A DNA stretch of 64,000 nucleotides from Stereocaulon alpinum (Eukaryota > Ascomycota > Lecanoromycetes > Lecanorales > Stereocaulaceae), in contig JAEUBA010000008.1 of the NCBI GenBank assembly GCA_018257865.1, forward strand, positions 248,001 through 312,000, in the 5' to 3' direction. Made by a program: the position numbers and the translations under genes. Positions 22,635-33,198 of the stretch are shown piece after piece. The notes under the pieces are model-generated. The model saw only the letters and a program-made list of their open reading frames with translations. It did not search any database and had not been told where the DNA came from. How positions within the stretch are numbered: position 1 is the stretch's first letter; each line of letters opens with the position of its first letter.

Positions 22635-24284
22635 ATGGCTTTTTCAGACATCATGCGAACAACAGTAGGTTTTGGTTGGGCTATGATAGCCGAAGTATTG
22701 ATCACTGGTTTGCTCGCAGTACTATCTTCTCCTAAGAGATTCACAGGATTGTACCTGACACACCCTAGTACCTTGCATCTCTTGCGTTCTACAATGTCTA
22801 CCTCCACCCCCTTTCTCGATTTCCTGGACCGAAGACATGGGCTGCAACCCGCTTGCCCTTCGTTCTAGCGATGCGAAGTGGCACACTCGTACATCGTGTC
22901 CAAGAACTACATGAACAATATGGCAGCATGGTTCGCCTTGCACCTAATGAAGTATCATTCATTGACGCAGAAGCTTGCCGCGACATTTACGCCTACCGCT
23001 CAGGTCATCGCCCCTTTCCAAAAAACCCGGTGTGGGTTCCGACACCCCCGAAAAACAGTGGCAAGGCGCCCTCAATTCTCAACGCTGACGACGAGGACCA
23101 TGCACGCATCCGTAAGGCATGGGCATACGGCTTCAGTGACAAGGCGCTAAAAGATCAAGAACCTTTGATCACCAGCCATGTCGACAAGCTCATCACTAGA
23201 CTAAGACAAGAGATCGACAGCAAGACTGGAGATGTAATACTGGATATCGTCAGATGGTATAATTTTTGCGTATTCGACATCATTGGCGATCTGGCATTCG
23301 GCGAATCTTTCGGCTGTTTGGACGGCCAGAAATACCATTCATGGATTGAGACCATCATTCATCACTTCAAAGCGGCAGTCCTGATGAGTGCATGCCGCTA
23401 TTATCCTTTACTCTACCGAATCCTAGTATGGTCTGTACCGAGGAGTTCCATCCAAAAACAACACCAGCATTTCCTTATGGCCAGACAGAAAGTTCAGAGT
23501 CGGCTGGGAGCTAAGCAGGATAGGCCCGACTTCCTCTCTCATCTTACAAAGGCACGGGAGGGCCTTACTGATTCGGAGATTGAATCTACGGCCGGCATAA
23601 TAATAATAGCAGGAAGTAATTCGTTGACCACTACACTCGCAGGCACCACCAACTATCTATTACGCTTTCCGCAGGCTTTAGAAAAGCTTTCAAAAGAAGT
23701 CAGAAATGCCTTTAGGACCGAGGCCGATATTAATCTCACAACCCTTGGTCAGCTTCCCTACCTGTCATCAGTCATCGAGGAAGGGCTGCGCATAATTGCA
23801 CCTGTACCACTTGGCATGCCCCGACTCATCCCAAAAGGAGGAGATACCGTCTGTGGGGAATGGCTTCCTGAAAACGTAAGTCCATTCTATACATTTTCTC
23901 GTATCCTCTTAACTGACTTTTTTCCCCGCGACCTGTGTCTCATTCATGCAATGGGGAGCCAGTCTTTCTAAAAACAATTTTGCCTACCCAACTGAGTTCA
24001 GACCAGAGCGCTGGCTGGATTCCGGTAAAGCTGTCTCGTCACCATTCGCGTCGGACCGACGGAACGCTTTGCAGCCGTTCTCACTTGGCTTGCGTTCCTG
24101 CCTTGGTCAGAAGCTTGCTTACTTCGAGCTACGACTAATACTGGCCCGCATGGTCTTCAATTTTGATCTTTCGTTACCGGAGGGTCCAGGCACTGGATTG
24201 ATATGGACAGACCAGAAGACGTACGCTACCTGGGTGAAAGACCCATTCTTGATTAGACTGAAGGCAACACCAATCCCAGCCTGA
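22635..24284 (+). pseudogene. Cytochrome P450, CYP65 / trichothecene C-15-hydroxylase-like (cluster P450 C), probably splice-defective
   Basis: ER-type P450. Exon 1 is 22635-22718 (anchor helix), the intron 22719-22768 (50 bp), and exon 2 runs 22769-23875 with FYNVYLHPLSRFPGPK, YGSMVRLAPNEVSF, the I-helix region IIAGSNSLTTT and ExxR in EEGLR. The last part is in another frame, up to 24284: NFAYPTEFRPERWLD and the heme loop FSLGLRSCLGQ. Between them is a good 5' site (GTAAGT at 23876) and branch (CTTAACTGAC), then a pyrimidine tract. But there is no AG before the conserved coding resumes; the first AGs (23957 and 23961) give the wrong phase. The protein would be truncated or frameshifted near residue 397. 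Alternatives are a non-canonical 3' site or a sequence error. The I-helix has S where T is usual. Confidence 0.72.
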
Positions 24285-25495
24285 AGAACTGCACTTGTTA
24301 TGTCTAGCACATTCCCCGAAGGATTATGACTTCGACCCCGATTGGGACTTCAAGGGGCTTGAGGACGGGAATAAACGGCTTTCTTAGTCTCCATGCTAAG
24401 GTATTCAATACAATGTAATATTAGCCGAAACCATGTAGCACGACGGAAGACCCTTGTAACTTGCTGACACCTCTATTGATCCTCCGTAAGATTTTTGATT
24501 GAGACAATGCTCTTCATTGACAGCTCAGCGAGCTTAAGATTGTGGCTTTTCTGCTCCACCTCAGCTATAGGATCCAGCTGTGCCCACCGCATATGCCGCT
24601 GATGAACTTGATTCACGATCAGCCGGAAGCTTGATTGCGAATCCGAGAGATCAACAGTTGCTGCCGGCTGAAAGCTGCATGCGTTAGACTTGGCATGTCG
24701 TCCAGCCCACGGTGTCCAATACCTGCTTTCTCACCCTTCCTATGCACTTACGCCTCCATCATGCTTGTAAAGTGGGCCTTGGTACTAGCGTCTACGTACT
24801 CGTGTAGGCGATGGATGACAAAAGTGGTCAAACATCCGAGCTGCCTTCTGCAACTAGTGAGCCTTGCCGTCCGCTATTCTCGTATGACAATGACATGGTT
24901 TAGAGTATCAGAGCATGCATGAACATATTCACAGGACTTATCTTGGAAGCCAAGAATCACAAGATGATCGCCCGAGCACGGCAAGGCGAGAGATGTGCAT
25001 GCAACCACCAACATAGGTCACATCCGTCGCCGATGTGAGCAGGGTGCCGCAAACTTCATTTACATACGTGTATCTAAGATTCAGAGAAAAGAAGGCTATA
25101 CCGGAGTTGTCGGCAAGCAGTCGTACTTACGATATTTCAATGTATCGGCATCTCGCAAGTTCTACACCGCTGTTTTCCAGCTGCATGAGATTTTGCATGG
25201 TCTCGTATGTGGCTGCGGCCAATCGTTCCGACTAGTCAACAAGTGTCCGATGCTCCAAGCAGACGCCACTTACGGGTCAGTTGAGAAGCGGCGCATCTGC
25301 CTTACACACCTGGCGAACCTCTATATCCAGGTCGTCAAACAGCCATTGGAAGTCCTAAGTCCAAGTGTCAATCCACTTCAATAGGACCAAACACAACATC
25401 CTCTGCTCGACGTGCCGAGTTGAGCATACATCAAGAGTACACCCGGCTGTGATTTCGTTGTCAGCACCAACCGGGTTACTGTAATTGAAGATGAG
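24285..25495. other. Intergenic region between P450 C and the diterpene cyclase
   Basis: About 1.2 kb. On the - strand between roughly 24,600 and 25,400 there are short open stretches next to possible splice signals (GTAAGT...TTAG), which could be remnants of a gene. I could not match them to any family or link them into a model. The promoter of the cyclase gene should lie at the right end. Confidence 0.35.
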
Positions 25496-28372
25496 ATGGC
25501 TCTCCTACCAGAGCCATCTCTTCCTTCAGAGGCAGCCATACTAATCGAACGCATTTCAGATGCTTCTATACAAGGGCCATCACTGGGTTTGATGTCCGTT
25601 TCCATCTACGATACAGCCTGGGTTTCGATGATCTCCAAGATTCGAGGAGGAAATCGCTACTGGCTTTTTCCAAAAAGCTTCGAACTCATTCTGGATAGCC
25701 AATCTCAAGAACGCGGCTGGCAACAATATGCCTCGGATATAGACGGGATCTTGAATAGCATGGCTGCTCTGCTGTCAATGTTACGGCACCGGAAAGGGAC
25801 CCTCATTGAAGGCTGCCCAAAGTTACCAAGCGATATTGACTTGCGGCTTCTCAAAACTGTTGCGTGGCTCGGGAAGAAGCTGGATAGCTGGGATGTAGAA
25901 GCGTGTGACCATGTCGGTTTCGAAATGCTCGTACCGTCACTCCTAGCGCTCCTTTATCAAGAGGGTATAAGCTTCAGTTTTCCTGGATCACAGCCTCTTA
26001 AATCATTAAATGCAAGGAAGTTATCGAAGTTCCACCCCACAACTCTTTACGAAGACCACCCGACGACTCTAATCCATTCACTCGAAGCATTCATTGGAGT
26101 CATTGACTATGATAGAGTCCGTCATCACACTACTGGCGGCAGTATGTTGGCGTCGCCGTCGTCAACAGCGGCCTATCTGATCTATGCCTCGCGCTGGGAC
26201 GATGCTGCTGAGGTGTATCTTCATACCGTCCAGAGTCAGGGTCAGGGGTGCGGCTCTGGAGGTTTTCCGAGTGCTTTTCCAACCTCAATCTTTGAGATCT
26301 CTTGGGTACTCTCGACGCTGCTGGAAGCGGGGTTCTCAACGATTTCATTGGGATCTCACAACGTCACCAACCTGGCCGACTTCTTGCAGGGGAATCTCAA
26401 AAAAAGTGATGGGACTGTTGGGTTTGCACCAGGCTTACTAGCCGATGCTGACGATACTGCGAAGTCCTTGCTAACACTCAGTCTTTTGGGACGAGCTGTT
26501 TAGCCTAGCGGGATGATTGTGAAATTTGACGCCGGCACGTATTATCGAACATACGTCGGAGAGAGAAATGCAAGCTTTTCGACCAATTGCAATGTTCTTA
26601 ACACTCTGTTGCACCTTGAGGATCTCTCCAATTATGAAGCGCAGATAACAAGAGCTGCTTCTTTCATATGCGACGCTTGGTACACTGGCACCATGAGGGA
26701 TAAATGGGTATGAGATGTGCCGTCGTTCAAAAGGAAAGATTGGCGCTAACCTCACTAGAATCTATCAACTCATTATTCCATGATGCTCGCAGCCCAAACT
26801 CTCCCTCAATTGATGCGGCAGTGGGACTGTGGTAACCTAGCGTCAGTCCCTGAGGACTTGGTCCGGGATCGGGTCCCCATTGTCTTGACTCAGATCCTTG
26901 TTCGAACTCTGCAAGATCAGGAGATCGACGGCTCGTGGGCGCAAGGGGCTTGCGAGATCACAGCCTATGCTACTTTGACACTTGCCAGAATCGCCACGCT
27001 CCCTTGGATGGAGTTGCTGACAGTGTACACTCTGCCAGCAATAGAAAAGGGCAAGCAATTCTTGATCAAAAATCACCGTCGCTGGCAGGAGCCTTGTTAC
27101 ACGTGGGTCGAAAAGGTGACCTATTCATCCACCTTACTAGCCCAGGCTTACTGCTTGGCTGCTTTGAACGTCTTGCCGCCTCCGCTTTCAAGGACCACAA
27201 AAATGCATGACCTACTTCCTATACCGTCAAAGTCTGTAACGGAATTCGCCAAGTTCTTCTCTCGTTTGCTGCTTTTTTCGCAAGGTCAAGGCAGAGATTG
27301 GCAGATCACAGCATCGCTTTTGGAGAGTTACATGTTCCTTCCGCAATTGCGTCGCACCAAATCTGACATCTTCCCGCAAAATGAGGAGACAGAGAGCGAA
27401 TACCTAGAGTACATCCCCTTCACTTGGACCAGCTGTAATAATTTTGGAAACCAGACTGGCAGTACCATCTTGCTAGACATGATGATTATCTCGATGCTCA
27501 ACTACCAGGTCGACGAGTACATGGAGGCAATAGTTGCTCGGTACCACGGACATGATCTCCAGCTTGTCAAGGACATTATCAACAGGCTTTGTCATGCTTC
27601 TGATGGTACTAGGTCCGTCGAGCAAGACAGCGGCAGCACCGAGCAGGGACTTGCTACTCCACCTGAGACTGATTCTGACGAACCTGTGATTCCATCGCTT
27701 GCGGAGGTTGAGAAGGTCTTGGCACGCTTCGTCGCTTATGTTTTGCGCCACGCCAAAGTGACACAAAGCCCATTATCGGCGCAGAAACGTCTAAAGCAGG
27801 AATTGGCCACATTCTTACTTGCGCATGTGACTCAAATTGAAGATAACACACGCTTCTCTCAGGAAGACCTCAGCTTGCACGTATCAGCATGCTATAGAAG
27901 TCCTCGCGGAACATACTTCGACTGGGCAAGGACAACATCTGCAGATCATACTAGCTGCCCGTATTCGTTCGTGTTTTTCTCCTGCTTGATCAGCAAGGCC
28001 GGACAAGAGGCCTTCACAACTGCAAGGCAGAAATACCTTGCTCAGGATGCGTGTCGCCATTTGGCTACTATGTGTCGTCAGTATAACGACTACGGATCTG
28101 TGCGCAGAGATTTTGATGAGAAGAATCTCAACAGCGTCAACTTTCCGGAATTTAGGTCAGGCGATTGCAGTATCGGAGAGGGAGAAGACAAGATCAAGGC
28201 CGATCTCCTCTGGCTTGCAGAATACGAGCGTGGATGCCTTGAGATGACACTCCAGCGATTGGGAAATGAAGTCCAAGGAGACGTGATGGACGCCTTGCGT
28301 CTGTTCGTGTCTGTGACGGATCTCTATGGACAGATATACGTTGCTCGAGATGTGAGCGTTCGCGTCAAGTAG
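25496..28372 (+). pseudogene. Bifunctional diterpene cyclase (copalyl diphosphate / kaurene synthase type) with an in-frame stop
   Basis: Fungal fused class II/class I diterpene synthase: it would cyclise GGPP to a copalyl diphosphate and then ionise that to a diterpene hydrocarbon. Exons 25496-26707 and 26759-28372, intron 26708-26758 (GTATGA...CTAAC...CTAG); 941 codons before the final stop (Fusarium enzyme 952). The N-terminal class II part has SIYDTAW and the DxDD motif DADDTA (codons about 317-322). The C-terminal class I part has the Asp-rich DEYME (about codon 656) and NDYGSVRRD with LNSVNFPEF (about codon 847). A TAG at 26501-26503 (codon 336) lies in the conserved stretch after LLGRAV; the frame then continues with PSGMIVKF and ERNASFSTNCNVL, so reading resumes unchanged. 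No intron of usual type removes the stop. The gene is thus probably null. Product stereochemistry cannot be told. Confidence 0.85.
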
Positions 28373-29356
28373 GCTTCGAAAGGCACTTTCATCAGAGCGA
28401 AAAGGCTACCTGTTTGTTGATGATCTACATCGTAGCACAAACATCGCCTGCGCGCAATAATTCTAGAAAGTGGTCTTCCGAGGAGACTTCTTCACCGCGG
28501 GTTCGGGGCGATGTTCCGCAATGGGGCGGGGAGGGAACGAGGCAGCTAGAGGAACAATTTCACCTTAAAAGGATTATGAACGCTCGTAGCTCGTACCTTT
28601 ATTGGATGTTTGATACTTGCCCCTCACTTCGTCGATAAAGCGTAGACCAAGTGATTGGTTGGTCTCGCCACTGCCAACACTACGCTTGAAATCGGAAATT
28701 GTTCACCTTCCTGCGCAGACATGTGCGAGCTAGTAAAGATCAACAGAAACGGTCATTATCTTACGAACCACCCATCTCACTTATCAAACACTGTAAGATG
28801 GTGCTTTATTGGCGACATTTTGCGACCTTTGACGCGCTTACTGAGCCCCCTTTTCCTTTAATGAGAAAGAGCTGTGTACGGTAAGGTGCAAGGTACCTGC
28901 AGGTGCGGATAAGCTAAATCGCGAACTGGCGATCGCCAGTTTCAGGTGCATGCAAAAGCGCCGCACCGCGCAATAACCATGGGCGAAAATTTGAAGCAGC
29001 ACATCTTAATCATCTTCAGGCTTCACAACACCATCATCAATTCTTCTATTCTTCAGACTGTCGAAACTCGAAAGGGGTTCCTGGTCCCGGATATTTGACC
29101 TTCGGGTGCACCCTCTCTAACAGCGCCAACCTTTCCTAAGGGAGGTGTAGCCTCAGATCTCAGATCGAGTCAAATTAGACAGCTTGAGCCGGCGGGCGAA
29201 AGATCTGCATTTTTGGTCTAGGACGACAATTAGGAGCCTCCTTTTCTTATCGAAGCATAGCAATTGCGCAAGATTCGCCATTTTTACTTTGGGGCGTCGA
29301 TTCTTGACTACTGCGTTAGGGGAGAACAATGGGACAAGGGCCTTGAGAAATGAACC
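28373..29356. other. Intergenic region, right border of the cluster
   Basis: About 980 bp with no coding sequence I can support. The right half is likely promoter and 5' UTR of the coiled-coil gene. No repeat or RNA gene recognised. Confidence 0.4.
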
Positions 29357-32300
29357 ATGATGGACCGGGGGCGGCCCTCACGTCTCGACACCTCCTCTCC
29401 TTATCCTGCTGCCTCTACACCACCCTCAAACCGCCCACAGGTCACTGTGCCCAAGGTTGAGACTGTTCGACGGAAGCCTGTCCCCTCGTCCGCCTCTTCG
29501 GCTTCTCCAGCCACAGCAAGATTGCCATCCCTTTCAACTGGTGGAATTCTCGTAGCTCTTGGCGAAGACAGCTCCTCCAACCACATAAATCAGCAATCCT
29601 TTCTAGAGAATCCTCCCTCTCTGAATCGTCCTCTTGCCGGGTCCCCTCCTCTCATCGCTCGGGACCTCGACCAGTAGGTGAACTTCTATACCACAAAGCC
29701 AACATTGCTGACCCGCCCTTGCTTTAGATATCCTCGAGGTCTCTCCCCTCGCACCCCACAAGCCTCACAAAACGGATATTTTCCCCCCATAGATACGGAG
29801 AACAGGAGGTCTATATCACGACTACACCGGTCACGGCAAGCAAGTGAATCAGTGCTCCATGACACCGTCAAGGCTCAAAAGATTCCGAACACCGAGGCAT
29901 TGCAGAGAACAATGTCATTGCATCCTACCGGACGCCCGAACAATGACAGAGCCAATTCCGACTCTTCCGACCCTGCTGTCATAACAAAGACTCCTAGGTC
30001 GCCAGGGCCCAACAAACTCACTTCTTTCTTCGGATGGAAGACCTCATCACCAATTGCGGAAAGCTCGCCCACCTCCTACTCTGACAGAAGCCATTCGCCA
30101 GCTCCGTCTCCACTCTCTCCGTCACCGATGAGCCACGACTCGTCGGGCAAGATACTACCACAGGCAATTGATACCTCGAGAGCCAATGCAATCATGGGCA
30201 CCACATACTTGCCCGGAACTGGATTTCCGTTACCGCCAGGCTCCGAAATGATGGCATTTGCTTCAGACGTGGAAGAAGAGCTACGCGAAGTCAGTACAGA
30301 GCTGGCCGGCTCGATTCGACGGGAACTGGAACTGGAGGACCTGGTGGACCGCTTACAACTCGAAGCTTCTCAAGGGCCAGACCTGGGCCGGCGGACCAGT
30401 GATTACTTCTCAGACTCCGGTAGTGGCTCATACAGGTATCCTATGAGCGATGCCGGTACAAACAAAGGAGAAGATCTGGCGAAGCAGAAACGGCTAATCG
30501 AGCAAGAGAAGGCTCAGTTCAAGCTCAGCTTGACCCAGAAGTTACAAGATGAGCGCAGCCAACGGAAATTACTCGAAGCGCATATACAACAGCTAGAGGA
30601 TCAGATGCATAGTGTGAGTAATCTTCAAACCCGGCCTAGTGAACATGCTGACCGAATGATAGATGGTTAAAGAGCGTGCAACATCCTCCAGTGTCGCTAG
30701 TCGTGTGCAGGAGCTTGAGGGCTCTCTGGAGGACCATCGACGACGGCTACAGGAAGAACGACAAGTCAAGGACAACTTCGAGGATCTACTTACCGCGCTG
30801 CGCGGTCAGCTTTCCCAACACTGCGACGAACGAGACAACCTTCGTGACGAAGTCGTTCCTCAGCTCAAAGCACGCGTCGAGGGGTTAGAAGCAGAAGCCG
30901 CCGAATTTCAAAAGCTGACGTACGAGAACACACGGATGCAACAGGAACTACAGTCTCTCAAGAACGAGAACACGACCCTGATGAATGCAAGAAGACTTCA
31001 ATTGGAAATGCAGAATAATGGCTCCAGATTCAACTCTATCGCGGAAGAGGAAGGGCAGTCACCTACGACAGGATTAGGCTTAACCAGGTCCACTTCAGTA
31101 GTAGCGCGCAATTCAGGGGGAGGACTGGCAAGAACCACATCGATGAACCGGTCCAATTCGATATCGAACAAGGACCGCGAGTCGAGAGACTCGCTTGCAG
31201 ACCGCGTCAAAGATATCGAAATGCAACGTGACGCTTTACACCGAGCCCTGAAGAGTCTTCTTGACCGACAAAACTACCAGAACAAGGAACATGATAAGAA
31301 GCTGCGGAACTTGGAGATGGAGAGAGATCGTGCCTTACAAAACCAGTCACCTCGCAGGATGGGCTATGAGAAGGAAGTCACGAACTTACGACATGAGATC
31401 AAGCAGCTCCGTCGGCGAGCTGAGGATGCGTCCATGGCAAAGTACCAGATAGAGAAGGGTCTTGGTGGTTTGAAAAAGGACCTCGACCGTGCCGAACAGG
31501 AAACTGGCTCTCTAAGGAGTGTCTTGCAAGAGAACGACATTTTAATCCCGGAGATGTCAGTCCAAGAATTGCATGACCACACGACAGGGGCCTATGCGAC
31601 TTCTTACTCCCTAGAGAAGGCTTATAGGGACTTACAAGTCACTCAAGCTATGTCTGTTAGCAAGCTTCGGGAGCTGCACGGTGCAGTACCTTCAAGTGCT
31701 GAAGATGCTGACACAGCAGCCACGATGGAGGCATTGCTCAAGAGTATGAACAACGCTGAAGCTGAGCGAGATTATGCCAAGAGGCAAGCAGCTATCTTCC
31801 GAGCGCAGGCGGAGTCACTGAAGGAAGCTGAGGATTTCCATAACGGAGAGAAAGCAGGCCTTGCAGAACAGTTGATTGCTTCTGCCAACCGTGTTGAGAC
31901 TCTTTCATCCCAAGTACGTCTGCAACTCGAGTCCAACGCCAGCCTTCGTCAGAGACTCGCCGAAGCCGTGGGTAGAGGTGAAGCAGAACAGAAGAATTCC
32001 ACTACCCGCATCAACAGCATGCAAGGCAAACTCAAGTCTCTTGAAGACAAACTTATGAACGCCCAGCAACACTCCGAAGAAGCCTTCGCGCAGCACGAAG
32101 AGGAAGTACGAGACATGAGAGAAAGCCACAACATGCAATTACAACGCCTCAAGAACGGCTTGCGCCAACCTACGATCTTCTCATCAAGAGAAGCATCTCC
32201 ATTGACGCCCTCCGTTGCAATGTTTGGCACTCGATCACCCAGATTGGATAAGACGACCAGCGGTATCGGAATGGGTCTTGATGAGGCCCTGAGGACTGAC

Positions 32301-32567
32301 TTCTTGGAGAAGAGAGTTCAAGAGCTAGAGAAGGCGCTGGGTGAGGCGGACCAGGAGATGGAGGAGGTTGTAGGCCGGATGAACCAGGCCCAGATCGAGG
32401 TTATGGAGTTGCAGTCAGCTAGGTAGGTTCAGTCCCCGTACTACAAAGAAACACGAACGAGCAGCTAATATCATCATAACCACAGGGACGAAGCTATGCG
32501 CCAGACCCGCAAGCTGCAAGCCGCCATCAATGCCGAGAGAGAGAAAGTCGACTCTCTGATGAAGTGA
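29357..32567 (+). CDS. Large coiled-coil protein, function unknown
   Basis: Four exons, 29357-29673, 29728-30613, 30663-32422 and 32486-32567, with introns of 54, 49 and 63 bp; 1014 residues. Residues 1 to about 240 are Ser/Pro-rich and probably disordered, with SPGP and SPSPMS patches that look like phosphorylation sites. From about residue 250 onward, nearly everything is heptad-rich, charged coiled coil (for example VEEELREVSTELAG and ELEDLVDRLQLEA). A Ser/Thr-rich, Arg-rich insert (around residues 515-575) contains LTRSTS and LARTTS repeats. The last exon is short and ends MRQTRKLQAAINAER...LMK. A cytoskeletal or spindle-pole scaffold is possible, but nothing in the sequence proves it. 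It lies between the broken cyclase and the NLR-like gene and looks like a conserved core gene. Confidence 0.75.
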
Positions 32568-33198
32568 TTTCACTATTCTACGATACCTACACTTATATAT
32601 AGACCGTCGCACTTGGGAATTGGAGCGGATGGCATTCTATTGGAAGCATTATTAGACCGTTGCGCTGGCGTTTTTGGGAATCTAAGAGCACGACTGGGTG
32701 GGTGGGTCAATTTGCCACCAAAAAGAAGCATTGTGGGTGGCTTTGTTGACTACGCATGGTGTTCGATGGATGGCGTTATATACCCCCCTTTTGTTAGAGA
32801 CTTGTATCTATACTGCAGGGAGACAGATGTATGTACGTATGGAGGGACTTTATGATATCAACCTTGTCAAGAACTTCATAGCTTCATTGGCTAATGTTGG
32901 AGCAGACCATCCTATGCACTTGTTCTACACGGTCGTCCCTGCTGTTCAACCACTGGAGCCGATCATAAGTCACCCACCAAAGCTACAGCGAATTGGGCTT
33001 AGCGGTTGCTTAGCGCTTCTGCGCTGTCATACTGAGCGCAAGGCTCAGCTTCTAAATTCCTTCAAATTTCATTATCTAGCCTCCATTTCTCTATCTTTAC
33101 CATCGAACAGTCAACATAAATAGCATTCCTACCACCTTTTCATACCTTCATGGACGAGATTGAAACTTTGTAGTCTGTACCTCGCATTGTTGAGCGAC
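32568..33198. other. Intergenic region before the NACHT-ankyrin gene
   Basis: About 630 bp between two genes on the same strand. It should hold the terminator of the coiled-coil gene and the promoter of the NACHT gene. A frame is open across much of it (32698-33123), but it shows no family resemblance. Confidence 0.35.

Noticed and set aside
11463..28372. Calling this a gibberellin cluster
   Set aside because: Cyclase and CYP503-like P450 are shared with it, but the GGPP synthase, CYP68-type P450 and desaturase are missing and the other enzymes differ.
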